A program made the position numbers and the translations under genes. Of a stretch of DNA of 64,000 bases, positions 35,068 to 46,525 are shown piece by piece. The notes beneath the pieces were generated by a model. That model was given only the letters and a program-made list of their open reading frames with translations. It ran no database searches and had not been told where the DNA came from. The first letter of the stretch is position 1, and every line of letters starts with the position of its first letter. Source of the DNA: Perilla frutescens (lineage: Eukaryota; Streptophyta; Magnoliopsida; Lamiales; Lamiaceae); the NCBI GenBank assembly GCA_026008535.1, contig BRKX01000002.1, positions 74,669,380 to 74,733,379 on the forward strand, read 5' to 3'.

Positions 35068-35077
35068 TTCTTATAAT
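35068..35077 (-). promoter_or_regulatory. TATA-like box of the DVL gene
   Basis: TTATAAGAAC on the minus strand, about 165 bp upstream of the DVL start codon. This is a plausible spacing for a 5'UTR of about 130 bp. Assigned by position only. Confidence 0.35.
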
Positions 35078-35560
35078 GCAGTTGATGTGTGACACTGCCA
35101 CATCATAATTTCAGCACCATTATATTAATGCAGGTACTGGTCGGCCCCAATACATTAAAAAGGTATCAAGTTTTTTAATTTCTTCACTTTTTTCTCTTTT
35201 TTTTTTTGGCTCCCTTTTATCGTAGCTACAGTTCTGAATGTTTTTTTTTTTAAATTTTCAATGAAGCAAATGAAGCTTTACATGATTAAAATCTATCTAC
35301 AAAGATTTGACAGATTTAATTGTATTTGTATGGTATAAGATTGAATTTTTTTTACTGCGCGCGTGCATGATCCTCACAGTGTATGGACTGTACTATAATT
35401 TACAATACAAAAATCAAAACATTTTTATTTTATTTTATTTTATTTTTGTTATTTGATATTATTGAGTTGTGGTACGAATTTTCTTGCAATAAAGCAGCTG
35501 GTAGTTCAGTGAGTCAAACATTACAGCAGAAGTGATACTTCACACTGCTGAAGTTGTGAA

Positions 35561-35562
<2 letters not shown>

Positions 35563-35592
<30 letters not shown>
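35563..35592. repeat. (TA)n microsatellite
   Basis: TA run followed by a short GAGAGAGGGAGAG tract. Confidence 0.9.
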
Positions 35593-35595
<3 letters not shown>

Positions 35596-36424
35596 AGAGA
35601 GGGAGAGATTCCTTAATAGGGACATTAAAGAGACATTTGTGAAAATCTAAACTAAAATAGTGTAATAAAAATAACTCAAGTGTGTGTGTGTGTTTATATA
35701 TGTGCTAGAAGAATATATAATTGGCATCTTTAATTCCAACCAGAGTTGATTTTTTATTAGCATTGTTGTTGAAATTAGAGGCAGTGGTAAACATGTTTTG
35801 CTTAGTGCTCCGCTATCGATTTTCATTGTGTCCTTAACAATTAATTAATTTCTTAATTACATTCAATTTCTCAATCATAATTAATACAATGTGTGTTTAC
35901 GAACAATATTAATTCGAACTACGATTTCAAATTCGCATTTCAAAAATAGTCTGAACACTCGGTTTGAAAAAGGCCGCACGTAATTAAATTGAAGGAGACC
36001 GAATTAAATTACTGCATTTTTTTTTCTGACAGAAAATAAAGTTGTAGCAAGATTGTACACGAGTGTTTCGATCTCACTGCAGAAAATATCTAAGTCTAGG
36101 ACAAGAAAAAAAAGAGTGTAACAATCAAGCCAGGTATGATATTGATAATGCACATATAGTCCTTTTATTTAAAGTGGGGTCTAAATATATTGAAAATATA
36201 TGTATGTATAATGTATGTATATGTGTATATATATAAAGAGAGAGAAAATAGAGAGGGAGACAATGCATGATTAAAATAGACTCAAAAATACCTGGAATTT
36301 CAAACAGTGGACCAGGTTTTTCCAAGTGTTTTAAATCCGGTTCATTCTTAAATGATGAATGTGTAACAATTTAATTAATTTATTCAAACAAAGACAGGGC
36401 TGCGCGATACAAGGAGGGCATGCT

Positions 36425-36445
36425 GTCACGTGGTGCCCACGTGAC
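36425..36445. promoter_or_regulatory. Dyad of two G-boxes (GTCACGTGG-3-CCACGTGAC)
   Basis: Two nine-base perfect inverted arms, each carrying the G-box core CACGTG, are separated by three bases (TGC). G-boxes bind bZIP and bHLH factors. Back-to-back cores 12 bases apart, on the same helix side within about one turn, suggest cooperative binding. The nearest downstream gene on the minus strand is the DVL gene, 1.5 kb away. A distal regulatory role is inferred. Confidence 0.5.
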
Positions 36446-39317
36446 CAACAATATTGCCTCTTATCCTCTATTTTGTATTTCTAAGATAATTCTAGTTTTT
36501 ATACATTAATCGCGAGTGACGGGATGAATTTCTCTGCAACACGATCAAATTTATTAGTTTTTAAAAAAAAGAAAGATATTTTAATTTATTGTGATTTAGT
36601 TTAAATCACTTACTGATTAGGATTCATTCTATCCAATTATGGTTTAGAATTATTTTTTAGTATTTAATTTTTAGTTTTAGTTAATAATTGATTATTTAAA
36701 ATTAAATACTAAAAATAATTATAAATCATGATTAGGTATAACAAACTCTAATTATCGGGAGTATTTTTTTTTAAAACTAGCACAATAGATATATTAAAAT
36801 CGGAGAAAAACTAATAAATTTGATTGTGATTACTTCATATCGAGAAAATGATCGTTCCATATTTAATTAATATTCCTAACAACTAAATTTATGGAAAATT
36901 ATTGTGTGTGATCGTCTCGTAGGCCAAGATCAATAATTGAGACGATATCTAGAATGTCAAACACTAATAAAATTAGAGATGGACTTATGTACATTGGATG
37001 TATATAAGGTTTTATATAAGACGAAAAAAAAAATCACTTATAATACTGAAAAGTTTCATTTCTAATATTAAAACGTATCATGTTTATTTTACAAAAAATT
37101 ATTGGGCCAAAAAACACGGTGATATTTTCTGTAATTATTACTGTATTTTTTGAATTAAAAAATACCATTTCTAATGCTAAAAAATATCATTTCTAATACT
37201 GAAAAATATCATAAATTCTCGTGTAACTAGAGTTGTTTGCTACAACAGGTGTACCCAAATTTTTGCCAAAAAGTTATACAGTATATAATTATACCATAAA
37301 CTACATATGAGTATCGTCTTATGAATTTTGAATTGTATGACGATCTCGATCAAACAATAAGTAATTTTAAATTAGTTAATTGTCTCTTCTTAGTCCCCGA
37401 AGGGTTTCTTGAAGCTGTTTCAATTTAATGTTTTTTTTTTTAAAGTTGGAGGAGGCTTTAGGAAATTATTCTTGAGCCGTAAGAAAAATGATTAGAATTA
37501 AATTAATACTAAAATTGTAGTTAGAGGGAAATAAAAGTAAACATTATATTATATGTATATTATTGAAGAAGGATCTTTGTTTTGATTTATACTCCAGACA
37601 GCTCCGAAATTGACAATTAAATGAATGCATGTGAGTTAAGAAATGGATTTATTAATTATGGGTTAATGATTAACCAAGTTCAGTTGATCAGATTAATGAT
37701 AAAATCTTCATTGGATTTTGTTGTGTCAGCTGAGAATCAGATTTTTCGATTTCCTTGTCTATTTTTCTTCATTTAATTATTTGAATAATTAGTAAGTTCG
37801 AGCCACAATATTCATATATCCTACTCTAGCTAGTGTTAATGACAGCTTCATTAAATAATTAATCTCGTAAACCAATTTCTGAATGTTGTATTCCATTACC
37901 GTGCATGCATGTACGTACGTACGTAATTTTGTATATTCATTGTGTACGACATGTATATATAATAACGATATATCTGATACATACAGTATATATCGATTTA
38001 CAACATAAAGCAATGAACATGAAAAAAAGAAAGAAAAAAGAAAAAAGAAAAATAATCCACAATGATCGATTTTGAAATAAAACTGCTAGATTTGTATGAG
38101 CATCTACACTACTCTTGCTCAAATATTTTTTTTTTCAATTGATATCTAATTTTAATCTCTAAGTATTTTTTTAGTTAGTGAGTCAAACTCTTGGTAATAC
38201 TAATAATTACTGTGTTTTATATATTGTTAATAATGTTAGTATTTATTGCTAACAATTAAAATTAAAGAAAAATTATAATTATATACGTTAAGTTTGGAAT
38301 AATCAACCCCAAAAATCAATTATATTTATAACTAAAAAAATGAAAATTAAATATTAAAAATAATTATAAATCCTAATATTGGGTGGAACAAACCCTAAAT
38401 AAAATTGTAAAATTATACTAAACCTAAAGAAATTAAAATTGAAGAAAAAAAATGAAAGAAAAAATAATCATTTTTCAGGTTTGGTACACGATTGACACAC
38501 ACAAGTTGGGACTAGATGATCACAAGTGCCCAATAAGATAAGTTGATTGAGATCTTTACGAGGATTAAGAAAAATATTGAGAATTACAATCAATCAAAAA
38601 ATTTCTTAATGCGTCCCTATTTATTTCTTTGAGAATGAACCAAGGCAAGTAAACATATTAAATAGGAGTATATATTAGTAAGTCAGTTAAAATTGTAATT
38701 TTATTTTTATTATTTAAAAATAGACCTAAAGGTGCATAAATTATGGTACAATGCTACACGAAAATTATTGTTCGTTCATATAACAATTTAAAAGGGAGCT
38801 AATACGTATACGAGTAAGTCCATTTTGAAATGCTCCAAAGATATACCATTAGGCCTACTCTTATATCAACTAACTCTCTTTTTTTTTTTCTTTTTTTTTT
38901 CTTTCTTCATCATCTTATTCCCTAATCCCAACGTAAAATATCTCAACTTTTTCCATGAATATATGAAATTTAGTTGGAAGGGTTGCTGGGTTTCTCAATT
39001 CAATATATATGGGGGAGGTAGAAAGAGTGCATCAATATTATTTTCTAATATACAAATTTTATTGGTTTACTTATGATAAGCTTATTGTACATACGATGAT
39101 ACGAGTAATCACACTTTCTTTACATACATAAAAATGTTATATAACTAATCAATCTTCGACCAGTGCATTTAAAAATACAATAATTTCATTTTCTTAAATT
39201 GGAGAAGCATGAAGAAAATAGAATTTTGAATTCATGACGTCGCAGGCCCATATCCAATCTTAACAAAAAAAAAATCAAATACTTTTTGGGCCCATTACTG
39301 CATAAAATAGGCCCATC
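36446..39317. other. Gene-free AT-rich stretch
   Basis: No gene or bounded element identified. It contains GTACGTACGTACG near 37911-37923, several TTTAATTTTTAGTTTTAG phrases, and poly-T near 38879-38900. Confidence 0.5.
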
Positions 39318-39324
39318 AAAAAAA
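39318..39324 (-). terminator. RNA polymerase III terminator of tRNA-Asp
   Basis: A run of seven T residues on the minus strand begins four bases past the tRNA 3' end, a standard Pol III stop. Confidence 0.85.
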
Positions 39325-39327
39325 TAT

Positions 39328-39399
39328 CGCCGTTGCCGGGGATCGAACCCGGGTCACCCGCGTGACAGGCGGGAATACTCACCACTATACTACAACGAC
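39328..39399 (-). tRNA. tRNA-Asp(GTC): tRNA-Asp (anticodon GTC)
   Basis: A 72-base nuclear tRNA. The acceptor arms GTCGTTG and CAACGGC pair with one G-U and leave discriminator G. The anticodon arm is CCGCCTGTCACGCGG with anticodon GTC. The T arm is CCGGGTTCGATCCCCGG. Box A (TAGTATAGTGG) and box B (GGTTCGATCC) are intact, and there is no intron. Upstream on the minus strand are a TATATTATA stretch and a CAAAG just before the 5' end, the usual plant tRNA promoter elements. A T7 terminator follows. CCA is not encoded, as expected for a nuclear gene. Confidence 0.97.
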
Positions 39400-41171
39400 T
39401 TTGTTTATAATATAGGGTTGTGTTTTATATATATATATATATATACAACGGAACTAATTTTTTTTATTTTGTTTGATGAAAACAATTCAGTCCAACATTT
39501 CCGATCAAATTTTTTTCATGTATACATTTCACATGTACAATTATGTTCAAGTAAAATGAACTAGTCCCATTTAAATTCAGAAGAGGAGCATATAAACAAT
39601 CGTCCTTCATATCTCAATGCCAAAATCCAATCCATATGGGATACTTTTTTTTATTTCCTTTTAATAATGACTTGATCGTACATATTAGATTGAATTAATC
39701 GGAAAGTATTTGAGCATGTTGTAATGAGGAAAGTCATTAAAAGTCGTGTTTTATTTATAACAATTATAAAATCATGTTGTAATTATAAAATGACCTAAAT
39801 ATTATGATTTTTAATGTAAATAAACTTTCCGCTTTCCTCATAAAATCATGTTGTAAAAGTGATTAAAAGTTGTGTCAAATGGTTTCCTTACACTGCATAT
39901 ATGGATCCAGAAAAAAAAAAAAAAAAAAAAAAAGAAAAAAAAATCCTTAGAGGATCGTCATTATATTGTGCATAGAAAAAAATGCCATTAAATAAATAAA
40001 TATTAACAACATATTACCATAAAATCTAAACATGTGAATTGTTTATACTAGTTATCTCAAAAACTTCTTTCATAATCGACAATTGTTCTTTCCAGATATA
40101 CATGACCATCTAGTAGGTAAGATCCCCTAGTTAAGTATTTTCTTTGTACTTGATCTCAAATAGAAACATTAAACCCCTCAATTGATTTTCATAATCCCAG
40201 ATTACTAATAATATCAATTAGATTTAGTTCTATTTGTATTCAAGCTAGTTTTTCCACCGATTTTTTAATAATAGGTACACGAGAAGATAAGGAATATGCA
40301 CATTTACTAATTTTCAAAAAAAGCTCTCCATATTCTATATTAAAAAAATTAATATATATATATATATATATAAATTGATTAAAATAATGACATTGCATCA
40401 CAATTTAAATGAAAAAAAATATTAATATTATTTAATAAAAAAACTAATATTAATATAAGAAATTGAAAGCAAAAAAAAAAATAGAGAAAAAAAAAAACTT
40501 ACCTCCTAGAAGAGCAGATGAGAGACTCTTAATTAATTCAATTATTACTTGAATGAATTAATCAATCATCAATATTTATATGTGTGTGGGAGAGAGGCCT
40601 AAATTACCAAAACTCAATCATTAACTTATCTCTTCAACTTCAAACCCAGTGTATTTTTATTTCCAACATATTTATGTCCTCATCCACCCTTGACTATAAG
40701 CAATTTTATATATTATTATGTGCTTAGTAATTATTAAAAAAATAATTATAAAATGAATATTATGAAATATTATTTTTTTAGTGTAAAATTATAGTATAGA
40801 CTGTTAGAGATGAAATACAGATTATGTGGTATTTTAGTGATGTATATGTTGAATTATAGTGCAGAAGGCTGGAGATCGATAACCTAAACAAATGTATATT
40901 AATATGAAATCATATAACCTATTAATTAGTATATACCAAAGTATGTGAATAGTTATTTATTGTATAGTTATCTCTGCAGAAGACGAGATTCATCAGCACA
41001 AAGTTTGTTTTTTTCTTCTTTTATTTCTGAGAATTGAAGTTGATCGGCGCAAGTTTGAAAACAAAAAATTAAAATGCTTAGCTAAATTCCCTGTCAACCA
41101 AGCATTAAAATAGTTTATCTTACTTTATTAGATTAGGTAAAACTAGGAAATACACGACATGAGATGACGTT
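39400..41171. other. Gene-free AT-rich stretch
   Basis: Poly-A near 39912-39942, a TA run at about 39428-39446 and another at about 40352-40372. No gene seen. Confidence 0.5.
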
Positions 41172-41179
41172 ACTAGCTA

Positions 41180-41746
41180 TAGGGTGAGCAAAAAGTACCG
41201 AAAGTTGAGAACCAAATTGAACCAAATTAATTTGATTTTTTCGATTTGATTCTTTTCAAAATTCGGTTTGATTCGGTTCTTTTTCTAGCAAAAATTCAGT
41301 TTTTGATTTCGGTTCGATCCAGAGGGAAAATACCCCGAGCTGAACCGAAAAACCAAATTTCTATATATTAGCAATATATAAAAATACTCCACTTTGTTGG
41401 ACTTTATAGTTCATTCGTCTTTGCTTTGTTTGAATTCACACTTTTTTGGACTTTATTCAGTTGTTTATTTGGTACTTTTTGAACTTGAATCTTGATAATT
41501 AGCTAATTCATACTCGTACATATTTAATTATATCAAATGAAGAGAATTTAAAGCAAAAAAAAAACCAAAAAATTTAAGAAAAATTTCAGTTTAAAACTGA
41601 ACCGAACTGAAATATTTCGGTCCAGTTCGGTTCGGTTCCGATCAGTAATTCGGTTCGATCCGGTTTTATTTTTAGAAAATTCAATTATCTTTGATTTTAA
41701 TATTTTCGGGATCGAACCGAACCAAAAAAACGAATACTCACCCCTA
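41180..41746. mobile_element. hAT-type MITE
   Basis: A 567-bp element with termini TAGGGTGAGCAAA and (complement) TAGGGGTGAGTATTCG. It is rich in CGGTTCGGTT/AACCGAACCG words near both ends and in its middle. The flanking octamers ACTAGCTA (41172-41179) and ACTAGTTA (41747-41754) match at seven of eight positions. No coding region. TAGGGGTGAG-type ends with CGGTTCGG are familiar from plant hAT MITEs. Confidence 0.8.
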
Positions 41747-42283
41747 ACTAGTTAGGATTTTGAAGTTTCCAAATACCTCAAATCCTCAAATCAATAAAGG
41801 AAACAATCGCTCTATATGGTCATCTTATGTTACGTAAATATAATTATACAAATAAAAAATATGTCATGACGACAACAAAAGGACAAAATTGGGCCATTTT
41901 TAAAAGTTGGGGGTAAGACTACCATTATCAGCAACCGGATAAACATCTCAATCGGGCAAACCACCCTTAATATTTAATTAATTTCTCTCTCTTCCAATCA
42001 CCATTATCTTATTCAACCCAACCACATACAATTTGATAGTTTATCAACAACCACCACAAACACCCAACCACAACATTATAAATTATTTTTTCTTTTCTTT
42101 TATTAATAAATATAATATAATTAATAATAATTAAAATAAATAATTATTATTATTGAAAATTGTAATAACATAAAATAACACACTTTTATAAAATAGACAA
42201 TATGATAAAATACAAAATAAACAAAACAAGAACATAAATAACAATAAACCGAACATGAATTGAAATAAACAAACGATGATTAA

Positions 42284-42459
42284 AATAGATGAAAAAAATA
42301 TAAAATTAGGAGAATGGGTATGATTATGTGAAAACTGGGAGTTCATATTGCCGAACTGTGAGAATTCTTTAGAGTTTGGAAGATTTTCGAGGTTGGAAAA
42401 ATAATCTTGGAGTGATTTTGATACTGAGGATCGTAAAAAAAATTATTTTCTCGATCCAT
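42284..42459 (-). pseudogene. Broken 5' end of a transposon-like gene
   Basis: An ATG at 42459 starts MDREN, but the longer family-like frame is one base out of register. Read from about 42424 it gives SVSKSLQDYFSNLENLP and then FSQFGNMNSQFSHNHTH. Asn/Gln/Phe/Ser-rich N-termini of this kind resemble the Myb-like proteins of PIF/Harbinger elements as I remember them, but no Myb domain is present here. The frame then dissolves into AT-rich sequence. A TATA box lies about 90 bp upstream. Assignment is tentative. Confidence 0.35.
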
Positions 42460-42545
42460 TGGAAGATACAAAGAAAAATACTAAACGTTATAAATTGAGA
42501 TATTGAAAAATTTGTGAGGTGTGAAAATTTAGTAAAAATGGTCTC

Positions 42546-42553
42546 TATTTATA
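42546..42553 (-). promoter_or_regulatory. TATA box (TATAAATA)
   Basis: CTCTATAAATAGAGACC on the minus strand, a textbook plant TATA box, about 90 bp upstream of the ATG at 42459. It suggests the broken ORF was once a transcribed gene. Confidence 0.5.
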
Positions 42554-42846
42554 GAGAATGAAAAATACGAATTTTGATATATATTTTTTAAATTTATTAA
42601 AAAAATATATGCATTATATCTAGATATCCAAATAAAATTTACATATCCAATAAAATAGAGACAAGTGGCCAAATAGAGACTAGCGTTCGGCTGCCCTCCC
42701 TCGGTCGAACGGATGCAAGCAAACAACTTTTTTTTTCCACGTGACCGTTCGACCGATTGCTTAAAAAGCAACCGATAAACATGGTCTAAATGTCACGACA
42801 TTGGGCTGCAGACGTTTGGACCGGAGTTCATTGAAAAGATATTTTG

Positions 42847-44097
42847 CTATGTTGAGTTTTTTTTATCACTGCACAATCCCTCAATGAGGATGGTATATGC
42901 TACTATGTCGGGAATAACACCTTCATCTTTCATCATATGCAAGTAGGAAAACGCTTCACCAATACAATGAACTTCGCGCAAGCCATGCAACAAGATATTG
43001 TAAGTCATCAAATCAGGAGACAAACATGGAACTTGCATCTGTCGGAATAGCTTCAAGCCATCATCGTATCTACCTTCACGAAATAAGCCTTGTTAGGCAG
43101 GAATTTCAAGAAAAGGACGCAAAGCTTCATCCACTTGTCCATTTTTGCAATATCCGTTCATCAAACTACATTAGCTAACAACATTAGGCTTCAGCCCCAG
43201 ATCCATTGCTAGATTGAAATTTATTCTGGCTTCATCCATTCCTCCTCGCCAACAATATTCATCCATCAATGCATCGTAACTTGTAAGTTATAATATCGGG
43301 TTGGATATCTATTTGCTTCATGATTTCCAAAACACCCTCTTCTTCCACCCATCCTTTTTTGCAACAAGCATCCACCAAAATGCTACAAGTAAATGGATTT
43401 GGATACACCTTATGAGCCAGAGCCACCATCTTATTTAACAAGCCTTCCCCTCCTTCCATCTACTAAAATTGTGTAAGCCTTGAATAATTGAAGTATACGT
43501 CACAACATTAGGTGATACGCCCTTATCAACCAAAGTAAAGAAGAGTTGGAGACCATCGTCAACCATTCGATCCTTGCACAGACCATCAATCATTGTGTTG
43601 TAAGTACGAATATTGGGTTTGCATCTCCCTTTTTGCAATAACCTCAGCAAATCAAGAGCGTTGAGCGTAAACCCAGCTTTGCAAAATCCACTTATCACAG
43701 TAAAATATGTAACTTCGTCAGGCTTACACAGTTTCTGCTTCGCCAACAGCTTTGCAGCTTCAGAGATTTTTCCTACTGAGAAAAGCCCATTGATGAGACC
43801 GGTGAATGTTACCACATCCGGCTGGTAGCCAAGCTTGAAGAAACTTCCTAAGATTGCAAACCCAAAATCAACTCGATTCAGACGGTAGAAGCAACTGATC
43901 GCGATATTCAATGTGCAGTCATTTACAGGAGAATTCCTTTGAAGCATTTTATCGAACAGGTGAAGAGCATCAAAATATTATTCAATCTTGACCACAGCAC
44001 TCAGCAATTTCGTGAAATCAACGACATAATGTAATGCAGGACAGACAAAAGCAGATGATTTTAACGATGATTTGAAGAGCATTCTTGTGCAGATCAT
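42847..44097 (-). pseudogene. PPR protein pseudogene (P-class, Rf-like)
   Basis: Once encoded a P-class pentatricopeptide repeat protein, an organellar RNA-binding family. From ATG at 44097 it reads MICTRMLFKSS, HYVVDFTKLLSAVVKIE, then an in-frame TAA (43978-43980), YFDALHLFDKMLQRNSP and a series of 35-residue repeats with YQPDVVTFTGLINGL, CKPNIRTYNTMIDGLCK and SPNVVTYTSIIQGL. A one-base loss near 43440-43455 shifts the frame before GLLNKMV. A seven-base near-duplication at about 43265-43280 shifts it again. Two more TAA stops lie at 43171-43173 and 43093-43095. The last open part (42847-43056) still reads VIPDIVAYTILIEGLC. The N-terminal FTKLLSA and FDALHLFDKM are typical of restorer-like PPRs. 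Confidence 0.9.
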
Positions 44098-44582
44098 CGT
44101 TGTGTGATTCTTCACTGAATTTTTAGGAGGCTTTCAACTAAAATGAACGATCATGCCGATAGTTATAGATGTCATATTTTAAAATTTTATAAAATTGAAT
44201 AACCCAATATGACAATAGTGATAGTAAAATGAGGCAACATATAAATAAATTGTTCATTTACATATCTAGATAAAATATTATGACAAATAAATATAGAAAT
44301 TTTAAAGGTGCAAATTTAAAAATACTTATTTTTACGCGTATGACAATTTTCATTGATATGTGATTAAAAAAATGAATTAGTGAACTTCAAAATGAAATCG
44401 TTGGCGTCCCCAACTCGTGCACCGCACATGATAATAAAATCAAAGTGAATTATTATTTTTTTAATCTGACGTCTCACGTCGTGCACGCACCCGACTATAA
44501 TGTGTAGGCGGACAACTTTTTTTTTAAATATAGTATGTATATTTAAAAAAAATTATTTTGAGTTTGGAAATATATATATATA

Positions 44583-44690
44583 GGGATAGACTATAATGGG
44601 GACTGGTATCCATGTGAGAACTAGGAACTAATCCTAACCCTCTACCTTATGACTATGGATGGTGTAGATTTTATTAATAGAATCTAAAGT
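44583..44690 (+). repeat. MULE left terminal inverted repeat
   Basis: About 100 bp, aligning with the reverse complement of the right end. It contains GAGAACTAGGAACTA and GATGGTGTAGATTT. Confidence 0.8.
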
Positions 44691-45309
44691 TAGCTATTAT
44701 TTATTATTATATTTTGAAGATTAGGATTTTGATTTAATTTGTGCATATCTTTAAATGAAAAAAGGCATTAAATATTAGGAGAAGATACGTTGACAATCTA
44801 CTTGATTATATTCTTCCATAAAATCGGATCCACATTCCAATTAATAGAGCAACAAAAAAAAACCTAGCTTCTTTAACCGAAGTCTAATCTGGTGTTGTGT
44901 AACTATTATTCAAGCTATAGAATCGACTGCTTTTTGCTTATTGTGCACATCGTCGGCAATCCACAAAATAAAATAGCGGTAATGGTGAGGATTAAACAAG
45001 GTATTAACAAAAAAACACTATTTATGGTGTTTGGTTTTGTGTTGCTGCTCGTTTTTTGTATTAACCATTGTTGATTATATCTTAGTCTTATGTGTTGTAT
45101 CAATCTAAGTGATTACTTGTGCTTTTATAAGCAATAATATAAACTTTGGGAAACAGCAATCTAGATAGAAAACAACGAATTAGGAGTTGAAGACTCACAA
45201 GTCAAGGAGTAATTTGAACTGTAAATAATTTATCCCACGAAGCTGAGAGTGGAGATGACACACCTTGACATGCTTAATACCTTCTTACCTCCAATCATTG
45301 AGATTATAG

Positions 45310-45573
45310 TAAGATAGTTATTGCTTATAATAGTGTATGTTATTGCTTATAATAGTGTATGTTAATGCTAATCAGTAACAAGATAAGCAATAAAAAATTA
45401 CAAAATTTAGCACTAAAAATATAATAACGCAAGCAATCAAAATTTAGTAAATAAGCATAGAGTTAACGTTCTCATACTAAGATAGTTATTACTTATAATA
45501 GTGTATGTTAATGCTTATAATAGTGTATGTTAATGCTAATCAGTAACAAGATAATCAATAAAAAATTACAAAA
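45310..45573. repeat. Duplicated subterminal block inside the MULE
   Basis: Two copies (about 45310-45420 and 45480-45573) share TTATAATAGTGTATGTTAAT and CTAATCAGTAACAAGATAA, each with an internal doubling of TTGCTTATAATAGTGTATG-like units. Such subterminal repeats often flank transposase-binding regions. Confidence 0.7.
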
Positions 45574-45783
45574 TCCATGCTCTCCAGCTGCTCGATCAAA
45601 TGCCTTAAAGGTGCAGCTGAGGAAGAGCAAGAGCAGATGCCCACCACCCATTCGAGGAAAAGCTCAAGCTGGCACGAAGTTTACTACAAACTGCAAATTA
45701 AAACAAATCACGTTTTTTTTAATGCTATGCTTAATTACTATGATCTTATTGCTTATGTTATTGAATTTTAATGCTAATTAGCA

Positions 45784-46167
45784 TCAGAATACAATATGGT
45801 AAGCAAATATAACCTCAAAAACTTCCAAAGCTTCTCCTAATTCCCCATTTCTTGAGAACGTATCAGTGACGCTACCATATATCCTCCTATCCATCCCCAT
45901 TGCTTTTTTCCACATCCCGTTATCCCTATAAATCTCAATAATCTTACTATACACATAAGAATTTGGATCATAGCCCTTTATCTTCTTCTCAGCAAGCACT
46001 AGCCACGTATCATTCAATCGTCTAGCATCAAAATAGTAATCGATCAAAATCTCAAACATCTTACGATTCCTCTCCAATCCCATATCATCAATAGTCCTTA
46101 AAACTTTATCAGACAGCTGTAACAAGCCTTTCCTCAAACAGCTTTTGAGCATTGCATTGAACAACAT
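45784..46167 (-). pseudogene. PPR gene fragment carried inside the MULE
   Basis: A 127-residue open frame with PPR-like helices: LFNAMLKSCLRKGLLQLSDK, MFEILIDYYFDARRLND, YDPNSYVYSKIIEIYRDNG and DTFSRNGELGEALEVFEVI. The N-terminal and C-terminal parts of a PPR protein are absent. An in-frame TAG sits just upstream, and part of a repeat is missing between GMDRRIYGS and VTDTF. It differs in sequence from the Rf-like pseudogene at 42847-44097, so it is not a piece of that neighbour. The location between MULE ends suggests gene capture, but insertion next to a host PPR relic cannot be excluded. Confidence 0.75.
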
Positions 46168-46525
46168 GATTTCAGCCTACCACCTGAAATCAGCATTTCT
46201 TGGAAATCGCGTCGGCTTCTAACGTCCTACCAACGTATCCAAGACCAGTTATTAAACAATTCTAAAGTTTTTTCAGTGAAAGTGGTTCAAACTTCAAAAA
46301 GGCTACTAATGAAAACAAATCAGAAGAGTTATTTTGCAAAGGTGTCGCAGTTACTGCCCATATATGATTAGCATCACAATACACTATCAGTATCTATGAT
46401 TAACATAATTGATTAGATAAATAATAATTAATCTAAAAGAACAAAATGTAGATAGATAACCGGGGAAACATATGGCAATGCAATGTATAAACCATATATC
46501 CAAAATTTTCAATCAGAACACAATA

